From an uncultured Bacilli bacterium (GTDB lineage Bacteria; Bacillota_I; Bacilli_A; RF39; UBA660), in the NCBI GenBank assembly GCA_910576925.1, contig CAJTKB010000028.1:1-19807 (forward strand): DNA of 19,807 bases. The letters are read 5' to 3'. The translations under genes and the position numbers were made by a program. The number at the start of each line of letters is the position of its first letter. Positions within the stretch are counted from its first letter, which is position 1. Shown here piece by piece: positions 1 through 7,873 of the stretch. A model generated the notes under the pieces. That model did no database searches. It saw only the letters and a list, made by a program, of their open reading frames with translations, and was not told the origin of the DNA.

Positions 1-2
1 AT

Positions 3-152
3 ATTTATACTATAGCTAAAAATAATGAACAAGCCTACTATAAATTATCAAAACTATATAATATAGTCTATAATGAACCTTTACATTGGATACATAGTAG
101 CAAAGAAAAAACAAAAATAAAACAGACAAATGAAATAAGGAAAATAGCATAA
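3..152 (+). CDS. C-terminal end of an unidentified protein (5' truncated by window edge)
   Basis: An open frame runs from the window start to a TAA at 150-152 and encodes about 49 residues that are Lys/Asn/Tyr-rich. The other two forward frames stop within the first 20 bases. The stop overlaps the tcdA ATG by one base (TAATG), the arrangement of translationally coupled genes, which is the main support for it being coding. The visible tail, including a short NEPLHWIHSS stretch, shows no motif I can assign. In Bacillus subtilis tcdA neighbours aspS and rarA, but this tail does not resemble the C-termini of those proteins as I know them. The function is unknown. Confidence 0.6.
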   Translation: MYTIAKNNEQAYYKLSKLYNIVYNEPLHWIHSSKEKTKIKQTNEIRKIA

Positions 153-838
153 TGGAAGAGAGATTTCAAAGATTAGAATTACTAATAGGAAAAGAAAATA
201 TAAATATCCTTTCTAAAAAGTGCGTTTTAGTATTAGGCCTAGGAGGGGTGGGATGTTATGTAGTAGAATCTCTTGTAAGAAGTGGTATTGGAAATATTAT
301 AATTATAGATTATGACACAATAGATATAACTAACATTAATAGACAACTAATAGCACTTACTTCAACGATAGGAAAGAAAAAAGTAGATGTTCTTGAAAGT
401 AGAATAAAAGAAATAAATCCAAATTGCAATGTAATAAAAATAGACAAATATATAGATGAAAATAATTGTTTAGAACTATTTCAAAATAAAATAGACTTTT
501 TAGCAGACTGCTGTGATTCAATAAAAGCTAAGAAAAACGTTATTAAATATGCATTAGATAATAATATAGATATAATTTCATGTATGGGAACAGGAAACAG
601 AATGGACCCTAGCAAATTAGAAATAATTGACATAAAAAAAACTAGTATAGATCCACTTGCTAGAATAATTAGAAAGTACTTAAGAGACGAAGGAATAAAT
701 AAAAAATTAGCAGTGTTATGCAGTACAGAATTACCCAAAAAAGTAGAGGGATATAACATATCTTCTAACTCCTTTGTACCACCTAGTGCAGGACTTTTAA
801 TAGCAAGTTATATAATAAAAGGACTTATCAATAACTAA
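152..838 (+). CDS. tcdA: tRNA threonylcarbamoyladenosine dehydratase (TcdA/CsdL, ThiF/E1-like family)
   Basis: This is an E1-like enzyme that uses ATP to cyclise t6A at position 37 of ANN-decoding tRNAs to cyclic t6A. The 228 residues are close to the length of Bacillus homologues. Visible motifs are the nucleotide-binding GLGGVG at 29-34, an acidic strand end (D53, D55), the NINRQ motif at 61-65 with the R64 expected of the family, DCCDSIKAK at 119-127, the conserved block CMGTGNRMDP at 144-153, and C190 in the AVLCSTE segment where the family often carries a cysteine. AAGGA at about 136-140 serves as ribosome binding site. The ATG overlaps the upstream stop, so it is probably the distal gene of an operon entering from the left. 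It ends inside a terminator hairpin shared with the convergent lexA-like gene. Assignment to TcdA rather than MoeB/ThiF rests on the 144-190 block and the genome-typical length. Confidence 0.93.
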   Translation: MEERFQRLELLIGKENINILSKKCVLVLGLGGVGCYVVESLVRSGIGNIIIIDYDTIDITNINRQLIALTSTIGKKKVDVLESRIKEINPNCNVIKIDKYIDENNCLELFQNKIDFLADCCDSIKAKKNVIKYALDNNIDIISCMGTGNRMDPSKLEIIDIKKTSIDPLARIIRKYLRDEGINKKLAVLCSTELPKKVEGYNISSNSFVPPSAGLLIASYIIKGLINN

Positions 839-845
839 GTCCTTT
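818..845. terminator. Bidirectional hairpin between convergent tcdA and the lexA-like gene
   Basis: A perfect 10-bp stem (AAAGGACTTA at 818-827, TAAGTCCTTT at 836-845) encloses an 8-base loop. Read leftward it is followed by TTTTATTATAT-like sequence, so it works best for the minus-strand gene; the rightward U-tract is poor. The TAA of tcdA (836-838) and the TAA of the minus-strand gene (844-846) both fall within or at the edge of the right arm. Confidence 0.6.
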
Positions 846-1452
846 AAAAATGCTTATATAAACTTAAAACTCTACCTAAAATTATAATATTTTTAACAAT
901 TATTGGTTTAGCATTATCAGACTCTAAATGCATAAAACCATCTTTTCTAAAGAATTTTTTGATAAGTACTTTTCCATCAGGAGCTAAAGCAGCAACTATA
1001 TTACCGTCTACTATTTTATCTACTTTTTCTATTATTAAAAGGTCATTATCACAAATTCCAATTGATCTAAGATCTTGATTATTAACTTTTAAAACAAATA
1101 TATCAGTTTTATCATCAGTCATATTTAATGATATTTTAAAATATTCCTTAGGAATATCTAACTCTTTAATTACATCTTTAACAAGGTCCATTTTTATATA
1201 AGGTACTTCAACTAAGCTATTCTTTTTATTTAGAAACTCATTAGGTACAAGTAATTTTAAAGTTCTATTTTTTTTTCCCTTTTCAATATATCCTTTTTTT
1301 TCCAACTTAGTTAGATGAGTATGAATGGTAGCAGGACTATTAGAATGAGCTTCTTTTCCTATTTCTCTAACTGTTGGAGCATAGCCATTTTCAGCCGTTA
1401 ATTTCTTAATTATTTGTAAAATATTTTTTTGTCTTTCTGTTAACTTTTCCAT
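844..1452 (-). CDS. LexA-like repressor with degenerate autoprotease domain
   Basis: The N-terminal winged helix is typical of Bacillus-type LexA: LTERQKNILQII at 4-15, GYAPTVREIG at 23-32, recognition-helix region SPATIHTHLTKLE at 39-51, then GYI. The C-terminal half (81-202) aligns with the LexA/UmuD S24 peptidase fold: VEVP at 81-84, EYF at 103-105, SIGICDNDLLII at 130-141, DGNIVAAL at 149-156, KVLIKKF at 161-167, ILGRV at 191-195. The catalytic features are not intact. The Ser of the usual G-[DM]-S-M motif is Asp127 in VNNQDL, and the Ala-Gly scissile pair after VPxxGxV is replaced by Val-Lys in IKMDLVK (86-92). The Lys partner is kept (K165). It should bind DNA and dimerise but not self-cleave, which is inference. 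The start is supported by AGGAG at 1463-1467 (minus). Length 202 is normal for LexA. It is divergent from polA. I withhold the symbol lexA because classic SOS function is doubtful. Confidence 0.88.
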   Translation of the reverse strand: MEKLTERQKNILQIIKKLTAENGYAPTVREIGKEAHSNSPATIHTHLTKLEKKGYIEKGKKNRTLKLLVPNEFLNKKNSLVEVPYIKMDLVKDVIKELDIPKEYFKISLNMTDDKTDIFVLKVNNQDLRSIGICDNDLLIIEKVDKIVDGNIVAALAPDGKVLIKKFFRKDGFMHLESDNAKPIIVKNIIILGRVLSLYKHF

Positions 1453-1478
1453 ATATTTACTACTCCTATAATAAATTT

Positions 1479-1508
1479 AGAATAACATAGAAGTATACAT
1501 ACTGTCAA
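1479..1508 (-). promoter_or_regulatory. Promoter of the lexA-like gene with palindrome in the spacer
   Basis: On the minus strand a consensus TTGACA (-35, 1508-1503) is followed after 18 bases by TATTCT (-10, 1484-1479, 4 of 6). The 12-base palindrome AGTATGTATACT (1492-1503) overlaps the last base of the -35 and the spacer, where a repressor would block polymerase, making it a candidate autoregulatory operator. Confidence 0.5.
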
Positions 1509-1531
1509 ATAAATGCGATATCATTATATTA

Positions 1532-1546
1532 TCAAAAATATTTTGA
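1532..1546. promoter_or_regulatory. Inverted repeat in the lexA-like/polA intergenic region
   Basis: TCAAAA and TTTTGA are separated by three bases (1532-1546), between the promoter of the lexA-like gene and the probable polA promoter. It could be an operator. In such AT-rich DNA a 6-bp inverted repeat also arises by chance, so support is weak. Confidence 0.2.
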
Positions 1547-1613
1547 AAAATTGCTCAAGAATTAAACTACTTTCAAAATTTAATTATACCTTTTATTTTC
1601 TAAAAAACTTTTA

Positions 1614-1619
1614 TATAAT
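1614..1619 (+). promoter_or_regulatory. Probable polA -10 element
   Basis: A perfect TATAAT lies 23 bases before the polA ATG, just upstream of the ribosome binding site GGTGAT. No convincing -35 is present 16-18 bases upstream (TTTTAT at 1591-1596 is the best at 17). The assignment is tentative in this AT-rich stretch. Confidence 0.3.
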
Positions 1620-1641
1620 AAAAAAGAAAAGGTGATTAATT

Positions 1642-4263
1642 ATGAAAAAAGTAATATTAGTAGATGGAAATAATTTATTATTTAGAAGTTATTTTGCTAC
1701 CAGTTATAGTGGGTCTATTATGACAAATAGTAAAGGCTTTCCAACCAATGCAGTATATGGTTTTACTACTATGATAAATAAAATATTAGAAGAAGAAAAA
1801 CCAGAATATATTTTAGTTGCATTTGATAAAGGAAAAACATTTAGACACGAAAAGTATGATTTCTATAAAGCAGGCAGAAATGCTATGCCAGAAGAATTAA
1901 AATTACAATTTCCAAAAGCTAAAGAGCTACTGGATGCGATGGGAATAAAGCATTTTGAAATAGATGAATATGAAGCAGATGATATTATAGGAACACTTAG
2001 TAAAATAGTAGATAATGAAGACGAGTTTGTTGCTACAATAATTAGTAGCGATAAAGATTTATTGCAACTAATTAGTGACGAAGTAGAAGTAAAACTTTTA
2101 AAAACAACAGGATTCATTAGAATGAATAAAACCGAATTTATAAAGACTTATGGTGTTGAACCTATTGGTATGATAGATATAAAAGCTCTTATGGGAGATT
2201 CTAGTGATAATATACCAGGAGTTAAAGGAATAGGGGAGAAAACTGCTATTAAACTTCTTAGCGAGTATAAAAGCCTAGATAACATATACCGAAATATAGA
2301 TAAAATTTCAGGTAAAACTCGCGATAAACTGATAGAAGGTAAAAATGATGCCTATATGAGTTATGAAATTGCAACAATATATAGAGATGTACCGCTTGAT
2401 TTTAATCTATATGATTTAAAATATCAAGGAATAAACAAAAAGGAATTTATTAATATATTAGAAGAATTAGAATTTGTTTCGCTCTTAAAAAAATATAATC
2501 TTAATAATTTACAAACTAATCAAAACGATGATAATAACAAAATTATAAAAGAAGATATAAAAATAGTAGACTACAAAGAGTTTGATTTTAATAAAGAATT
2601 TAGTTACTATATAGAAGTTGATCCTAGAAACTATAGTAAAGGTGAAATCCTAGGTATTAGTTTCTATAATAAAGATGAATCTTCATTTATATACAAAGAG
2701 AACTTAGAAGATATAAAAGATATTTTTAAAAATAGTACATCAAAGTATACATATGATGTTAAGAAAAGTATAGTTTCATTAGCTAAATTTAATATAAAAG
2801 TTGATAATGTAATTTATGATGCGATGATTGGAGGCTACTTATTAGATTATGTAGTAAAAGATGATATAAGTTTTCTTGCTAAAAGTTTTAATTATAATAT
2901 TGAAAATTATGATGATATGTTTGGTAGCATCAAAAGAAGAAAAACAGTAGAGGAAGACTTCTTGAAAGAACAATGCATTTTAAAAGCACAATTTATATAT
3001 GAAACAAGAGAACAAATACTAAAAGAAATAGAAGATAATAATGAAAGAAGCTTATTTTATGATATAGAAATGCCACTTAGCCTAGTTTTAGCTGATATGG
3101 AACTAGAAGGAATTAGAGTAGATAAAAATTCTCTAGATAAATTAAGCTCTGAATTAAAAACAAAGTTAGATAATCTAGAACAAGAAATATATAAAGATGC
3201 TGGGATAGAATTTAATATTTCAAGTCCAAAACAATTAGCTAACGTTTTATTTACAATAATGGGTTTAGAATATCCAAAAAAAGCAAAAGCAGAAAGTTAT
3301 TCTACTAGTAAAGAAATACTTGATAAAATAATTGAACAAAGTCCTATTGTTAGTAAAATATTAGAATATAGAAGACTAGCAAAAATTTATAATGGTTATG
3401 CTGAAGGGTTAAAACCAGATATTAGAGATGATGGGAAAATTCATACAATATATACTCAAACATTAACACGTACAGGACGCCTTTCAAGTATAGAACCGAA
3501 TCTTCAAAATATTCCAATAAGAGATGAATATGGAAGACTAGTTAGAAAAGCATTTATTCCAGAAGAGGGATGCCTATTATTATCAAGTGATTACTCTCAA
3601 GTAGAACTAAGAGTTTTCGCCCACTTATCAGGAGTAGAACATTTAAAACAGGCATTTATTGATGATAAAGATATTCATACAAAAACTGCTAGTGATATCT
3701 ATAAAATAGCAGAAAGTGAAGTTACAAAAGATATGAGACGAACAGCAAAAGCAGTAAATTTTGGAATCTTATATGGAATTAGTAGTTTTGGACTTAGTGA
3801 AGATTTAAAGATAGACATTGAAGACGCTAAAAGTTTTCTAAAGAATTATTTAAATACTTATCCTGGTATCAAAGAGTATATGGAAAAAGAAAAATCCCTT
3901 GCTTATTATAACGGATATGTTACTACAATAATGAATAGAAAAAGAGTAATAAATGAACTTAAAAGTAAAAACTATATGGTAAGAAATCAAGGAGAGAGAA
4001 TGGCTCTTAATACTCCAATTCAAGGAAGTGCAGCTGATATTTTAAAAAAGGCTATGGTTGAACTATATAATGAGTTAAAATTAAGAAAATTAAAGAGTAA
4101 GATTCTACTTCAAGTACACGATGAACTTATACTAAATGTCTATAAAGAAGAACTAGAAGAAGTAGAAAAACTAGTAAGAGAAGTTATGGAAGGTGCTTAT
4201 ACTCTTTCTGTACCATTAAAAGTTGATATAGAAACAGGAAAAAATTGGTATGAAGCAAAGTAA
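1642..4263 (+). CDS. polA: DNA polymerase I
   Basis: This 873-residue family A polymerase fills gaps in repair and removes Okazaki primers. The N-terminal 5'-3' nuclease (about 1-290) shows VDGNNLLFRSYF with catalytic D8, EADD, SSDKDLLQL and the helix-hairpin-helix segment DNIPGVKGIGEKTA. The middle domain (about 305-480) resembles a 3'-5' exonuclease but lacks the DxE metal motif: the strand reads YIEVDPRN, as in the inactive proofreading domain of Bacillus stearothermophilus Pol I, so proofreading is probably absent. The polymerase domain carries motif A DYSQVELR (D650), motif B RRTAKAVNFGILYG (699-712) and motif C QVHDE (824-828, D827). The start follows GGTGAT with five bases of spacing. 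fpg begins 12 bases after the stop, so the two are almost certainly cotranscribed for base-excision repair. Confidence 0.97.
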   Translation: MKKVILVDGNNLLFRSYFATSYSGSIMTNSKGFPTNAVYGFTTMINKILEEEKPEYILVAFDKGKTFRHEKYDFYKAGRNAMPEELKLQFPKAKELLDAMGIKHFEIDEYEADDIIGTLSKIVDNEDEFVATIISSDKDLLQLISDEVEVKLLKTTGFIRMNKTEFIKTYGVEPIGMIDIKALMGDSSDNIPGVKGIGEKTAIKLLSEYKSLDNIYRNIDKISGKTRDKLIEGKNDAYMSYEIATIYRDVPLDFNLYDLKYQGINKKEFINILEELEFVSLLKKYNLNNLQTNQNDDNNKIIKEDIKIVDYKEFDFNKEFSYYIEVDPRNYSKGEILGISFYNKDESSFIYKENLEDIKDIFKNSTSKYTYDVKKSIVSLAKFNIKVDNVIYDAMIGGYLLDYVVKDDISFLAKSFNYNIENYDDMFGSIKRRKTVEEDFLKEQCILKAQFIYETREQILKEIEDNNERSLFYDIEMPLSLVLADMELEGIRVDKNSLDKLSSELKTKLDNLEQEIYKDAGIEFNISSPKQLANVLFTIMGLEYPKKAKAESYSTSKEILDKIIEQSPIVSKILEYRRLAKIYNGYAEGLKPDIRDDGKIHTIYTQTLTRTGRLSSIEPNLQNIPIRDEYGRLVRKAFIPEEGCLLLSSDYSQVELRVFAHLSGVEHLKQAFIDDKDIHTKTASDIYKIAESEVTKDMRRTAKAVNFGILYGISSFGLSEDLKIDIEDAKSFLKNYLNTYPGIKEYMEKEKSLAYYNGYVTTIMNRKRVINELKSKNYMVRNQGERMALNTPIQGSAADILKKAMVELYNELKLRKLKSKILLQVHDELILNVYKEELEEVEKLVREVMEGAYTLSVPLKVDIETGKNWYEAK

Positions 4264-4275
4264 GGAAGTGATTAT

Positions 4276-5097
4276 ATGCCAGAAAAGCCAGAGGTAATTA
4301 CTGTTAGTAATGCCTTAAAGAAGAAAATATTAGGTAAAAAGATAATAAAAGTAGCTGTATATTGGGATAATATTATTGTAAAACCAAGTATCAAAGAATT
4401 TAAAGATAAATTAGTAGGTGAAGAGATTTTAAATATCACAACAAGAGGTAAGTTTATTGTTCTAACATTAACTAATTATAATATGCTTATTCATCTTAGA
4501 ATGGAAGGCAAATTTACTTTTAGAAATAATAATGATGAAAGAAATAAACACGAACACGTAATATTTACTTTAAGTGATGAAAGTGAGATGCGTTATCACG
4601 ATGTTCGAAAATTCGGCAAAATTTATTTAGTAGAAAAAGAAAAACTATATACTGATACTCCATTAAAAGATTTAGGATATGAATTTGATTCAGAAAACCT
4701 AACAAGCTCGTATTTACTAGAAAAATTTAAAAATAAAAATAAGTTTATTAAGACCGTTCTTCTTGATCAATCTATTATTGCAGGAATTGGTAACATTTAT
4801 GATGATGAAATTCTTTTTATGAGCAAAATTAATCCATATAAAAAAGCTTCAACGCTAACTTCAACAGATTGTAAAAATATTATAAAAAATACTAAAATAG
4901 TACTTGAAAAAGCTATTTCAATGGGAGGAACTACTATTAAAAGCTTCACATCAGAAGAAGGAGTACATGGAAAATTTCAAAGTGAGTTATTAGTTCACGG
5001 TAAAAAGGATGAACCATGTCCAGTCTGCCAAGAAAAAATATTAAAAGATAAACTTGATGGAAGAGGAACATATTACTGTAAAAATTGTCAAAAGTAA
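4276..5097 (+). CDS. mutM: Formamidopyrimidine-DNA glycosylase (Fpg/MutM)
   Basis: This bifunctional glycosylase/AP lyase removes 8-oxoguanine and formamidopyrimidines. After Met removal the catalytic Pro2 and Glu3 are exposed (MPEKPEV; the usual Leu4 is Lys). Lys59 in TTRGKF matches the catalytic hairpin lysine. The lesion-void triad Met76, Arg112 and Phe114 is visible in HLRMEGKF and RYHDVRKFG. IAGIGNIYDDE at 168-178 is the helix-two-turn-helix segment. The C-terminal zinc finger is complete: C248-x2-C251, 16 residues, C268-x2-C271, with GRGT (262-265) carrying the conserved Arg. At 273 residues it has family length. The ribosome binding site is AAGGAAGTGAT, three bases before the ATG. polA-mutM adjacency is conserved in Bacillota. 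The coaE gene that often follows is missing. No clear terminator follows before pyk. Confidence 0.96.
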   Translation: MPEKPEVITVSNALKKKILGKKIIKVAVYWDNIIVKPSIKEFKDKLVGEEILNITTRGKFIVLTLTNYNMLIHLRMEGKFTFRNNNDERNKHEHVIFTLSDESEMRYHDVRKFGKIYLVEKEKLYTDTPLKDLGYEFDSENLTSSYLLEKFKNKNKFIKTVLLDQSIIAGIGNIYDDEILFMSKINPYKKASTLTSTDCKNIIKNTKIVLEKAISMGGTTIKSFTSEEGVHGKFQSELLVHGKKDEPCPVCQEKILKDKLDGRGTYYCKNCQK

Positions 5098-5171
5098 AAT
5101 TAGTATTAGCAAAAGTTATAAAAATCATTTTCTATATAATATAGAGATATTGTAGTAAAAAAATTTTATAT

Positions 5172-5201
5172 GTTTCATTTTTATAAATTTTGTTGTATAA
5201 T
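5172..5201 (+). promoter_or_regulatory. Probable pyk promoter
   Basis: TATAAT at 5196-5201 lies 28 bases before the pyk ATG. The -35 region 17-18 bases upstream (GTTTCA/TTTCAT, 5172-5178) is poor. A second TATAAT at 5135-5140 sits inside a 15-base AT palindrome and is an alternative. Confidence 0.4.
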
Positions 5202-5229
5202 TTATAAGTGTACTGAAGGAGGAAAAAAT

Positions 5230-6642
5230 ATGAGAAAAACAAAGATGCTTTGTGGAATAGGTCCCGCTACACAAACTTGGGAAGTATTCAAAACATTAGT
5301 AAATAATGGACTAAATGTAGCACGAGTAAATTTTTCACATGCAACATTAGAAGAGAGAAAAACAACAGAAGATTTAGTTGCAAGAGCTCGTAAAGAATTA
5401 GGAAAGGAAGTAGCAATTTTATTTGATACTAAAGGACCTGATCTTAGAACTTGTAACTTTGAAAATGATTATATTGATTTTGTTAAGGAAAATACAATTA
5501 GAATTGTAAGAGAAGCTGTAATTGGCAACAGCGAAAGAATAAGTCTTAACTATCCACAAGTTATTGATAATTTAAAAGTAGGTACAATACTATTATTAAA
5601 TGATGGGTTTGTAAGACTAGAAGTAATATCTGTTGAAAGTGATGGAGTAACTTGTAGAATTCTAGATGATGCTACACTTCAAAGTAGACGTGGAGTTAAT
5701 ATTCCAGGAGTTGACCTAAACATACCATTCATTTCAGATGAGGATGAAAAAGATATTAAATACTCTTGTGAACACGATGGAGATTATCTTGGGATAAGTT
5801 TTGTATCTAGCGCAAAAGACGTTAGAGCGGCAAGAAAACTTCTTGAAAAATATGGAAGACCTGATATGTTAATTCTTTCTAAAATTGAAACAAAAAAAGC
5901 AATAGAAAATATAGACGAAATAATAGACGAAACAGATGGTATTATTATTGCTAGAGGAGACTTAAGTGTTGAAGTGCCATTTATTGAAGTTCCAGTTTTA
6001 CAAAAAATGATTATGAAAAAATGTCGTGAAAAAGGAAAAATTTGTATTGTAGCAACAGAAATGCTTAAAAGTATGTGTAAAAATTCTCGTCCAACTAAAG
6101 CAGAACTTACAGATATTGCAACAGCAGTATTTGATGGAACAGATGCTGTTTGGTTAAGTGATGAAACAACAATTGGAGATCACCCAGATCTTGCTAGTCA
6201 ATACCTAGGAGAAGTTGCTGATGAAGCTGAGAAATATTATGAAGAGTATGGTACTAAATATACTGCTAACAATGGGCACGAAATACCAGACTTATTAGCA
6301 GAAGGTGTTGTTAAAGCAGCAGAAGACTTAAATGTAAAACTAATTGTTGCAGCAACTATGAGCGGATTTAGTGCTCAAAAAATTAGTAATCTTAAACCAG
6401 ATGCTATAATACTTGCACCAGTTCCAAATGAAAGAATTGCCCGTAAACTAGCACTAAATTGGGGAGTATATCCAGTTGTTACACCAGAATATGCTTCAAC
6501 TGATGAATTAGTATCAGATGCAATTACTCAGGCAAAGAAATTTATGCAACTAAATAAGGGAGATAAAATAATAATTACTGGAGGTTTCCCTAATACAGGT
6601 GAAAAAGCAACTAACTTTATGAAAATAGAAGAGATAAAATAG
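5230..6642 (+). CDS. pyk: Pyruvate kinase
   Basis: It converts phosphoenolpyruvate and ADP to pyruvate and ATP, the last step of glycolysis. The ATG at 5230 is chosen over an in-frame ATG 60 bases upstream because AAGGAGG (5216-5222) sits seven bases before it and the family N-terminus starts MRKTK. The 470 residues match E. coli PykF; the extra C-terminal PEP-utiliser-like domain of Bacillus enzymes is absent. Active-site blocks are ARVNFSH (R32, N34, S36), FDTKGPDLRT (D66, T67, K68), SKIET (K218, E220), ARGDLSVEVP (D244) and ATEML (T276). Several near-invariant positions differ: CTIGPAS reads CGIGPAT, ATQML reads ATEML, RGDLGVE reads RGDLSVE, LSGETA reads LSDETT. The fold and main catalytic residues are kept, so it is probably active but from a divergent branch. 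It stands alone with its own promoter and terminator. Confidence 0.93.
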   Translation: MRKTKMLCGIGPATQTWEVFKTLVNNGLNVARVNFSHATLEERKTTEDLVARARKELGKEVAILFDTKGPDLRTCNFENDYIDFVKENTIRIVREAVIGNSERISLNYPQVIDNLKVGTILLLNDGFVRLEVISVESDGVTCRILDDATLQSRRGVNIPGVDLNIPFISDEDEKDIKYSCEHDGDYLGISFVSSAKDVRAARKLLEKYGRPDMLILSKIETKKAIENIDEIIDETDGIIIARGDLSVEVPFIEVPVLQKMIMKKCREKGKICIVATEMLKSMCKNSRPTKAELTDIATAVFDGTDAVWLSDETTIGDHPDLASQYLGEVADEAEKYYEEYGTKYTANNGHEIPDLLAEGVVKAAEDLNVKLIVAATMSGFSAQKISNLKPDAIILAPVPNERIARKLALNWGVYPVVTPEYASTDELVSDAITQAKKFMQLNKGDKIIITGGFPNTGEKATNFMKIEEIK

Positions 6643-6649
6643 ATAATAA

Positions 6650-6679
6650 AAAAAATTAGTCAATATTGGCTAATTTTTT
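6650..6679. terminator. Strong bidirectional terminator between pyk and tmcAL
   Basis: A near-perfect palindrome: A6-TTAGTC and GGCTAA-T6 pair (one G-U) around a six-base AATATT centre. It gives a stem ending in a U-run in both directions. The TAG of tmcAL (6672-6670) lies inside the right arm, and the pyk stop is only eight bases to the left. Confidence 0.85.
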
Positions 6680-7803
6680 AAATGATTTCTATATTCTTCA
6701 GATATTAAGCTAACTTCACCTTTTGGAATAGAATAAATAATTGTAGATTTAAGTTCTAAATCAAGCATTTCATTATTTTTTTCAAATTTACTTAATATAG
6801 GAACTTCTACTTCTTTTTTAACTTTATTTAAATATTTTTGACCAACTTCATTAAAACCAAGTATTCTAATATAAGAAATTTCTCGCATTCTATTAGCTTC
6901 TTCTTTAGTAAAACCTATTAATATATGAAGTAACATTCTAGAAATTTTATTATAGGTATAACGCTTAGATTTTACCATTTCAATTAACTCATCATAACTT
7001 GAACATTTTGAAATAACCTTTTTTAATAAAGAATCTAGTCCTTCATCAACTGTCTGATAAATACTCAAATCTTTTGTTATAATAATTTTATATTTAAGAA
7101 GATTAAAATACTCATCTATAAAATGTAACTTTTCTTTATTAAGACTTTCATTAACAAAACTTGGAATAGACATAGTAATATCCTTCTTTTCTTTTAAGGC
7201 TTTTCGAATAGCAGTACTACTTGTTATTTCATCTAAACTATTATTATGATAATTATTTTTTCTCTTAATAACAACAGGCTTAATTTTATAATTATTTTTA
7301 ATTATTGTTTTAATATAGCTAACTCCAAGTAAATCATTAGGTGTATTAATTTGTTTACCAGTAAGATCATATATAGCCTTACTTATCGCTGTTGGATAAT
7401 TTTCTCCAAATTTAGAATACAATTTGAATAACTTATCGAAATACTCATTATTTACTTGTATCTTTGCAATCGTAGTAAGAGTATCAATATCATCACTTTC
7501 ACTTCCAAAAACGAATTTATCTACTTTCAACTTTTCTAATATTGTAATTGCACCATAACTAAAAAAATCAGCTGATTGAGTTGCAAAAGGGAAGGGAAGT
7601 TCTACAATTAAATCTATTCCAGCTTCTTTTGCAATAGTTGTTTTTTTCCACTTATCAATCAAGGATACATCTCCTCTTTGAGTAAAATTCCCATTAAGTA
7701 CTAAAACTATTTCTTCATTAGGATACATTTTCTTAATTTGCTTTAAATGATAGAAATGCCCATTATGAAAAGGATTATATTCAGCAATTATTCCAATAGC
7801 CAT
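6670..7803 (-). CDS. tmcAL: tRNA(Met) cytidine acetate ligase (TmcAL/YlbM)
   Basis: It uses acetate and ATP to form N4-acetylcytidine at the wobble position of elongator tRNA-Met in Bacillota. The start at 7803 is chosen because AGAGGTGAT precedes it by three bases and the protein then begins MAIGIIAEYNPFHNGH, the family N-terminus; an upstream start would add 21 hydrophobic residues from the intergenic region. The 377 residues contain the nucleotidyltransferase HxGH motif (HNGH at 13-16), GNFTQRGDVSLIDKW (about 38-52), a family signature, VELPFPFATQSAD, FGSESDD, and SSTAIRKAL, the adenylylation-domain signature. All are intact, so activity is expected. It is a monocistronic minus-strand gene convergent with pyk and divergent from the deacetylase gene. 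Confidence 0.95.
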   Translation of the reverse strand: MAIGIIAEYNPFHNGHFYHLKQIKKMYPNEEIVLVLNGNFTQRGDVSLIDKWKKTTIAKEAGIDLIVELPFPFATQSADFFSYGAITILEKLKVDKFVFGSESDDIDTLTTIAKIQVNNEYFDKLFKLYSKFGENYPTAISKAIYDLTGKQINTPNDLLGVSYIKTIIKNNYKIKPVVIKRKNNYHNNSLDEITSSTAIRKALKEKKDITMSIPSFVNESLNKEKLHFIDEYFNLLKYKIIITKDLSIYQTVDEGLDSLLKKVISKCSSYDELIEMVKSKRYTYNKISRMLLHILIGFTKEEANRMREISYIRILGFNEVGQKYLNKVKKEVEVPILSKFEKNNEMLDLELKSTIIYSIPKGEVSLISEEYRNHLKN

Positions 7804-7873
7804 TAAATCACCTCTATTTATTGTATAGTTTAACATAAAATATAATAAAATTAAGTAAAAAAACAAAACTTTA

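Noticed and set aside
1..840. tcdA as MoeB or ThiF, part of a molybdopterin or thiamine cluster
   Set aside because: Length, the CMGTGNRMDP block and the lack of a C-terminal rhodanese or Zn-cysteine pattern fit TcdA, and no cofactor genes are nearby.
1453..1641. Classical Bacillus SOS box (GAAC-N4-GTTC) near lexA/polA
   Set aside because: Searched by eye on both strands; not present. Only unrelated palindromes are seen.
4946..5128. Small minus-strand frame over the end of fpg
   Set aside because: Overlaps the zinc-finger codons of fpg antisense and has no supporting site or motif.
5131..5145. 15-base palindrome TCTATAT-a-ATATAGA upstream of pyk
   Set aside because: Purely AT-driven with only one GC pair per arm; expected by chance at this composition. 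Kept only as a possible alternative -10 region.
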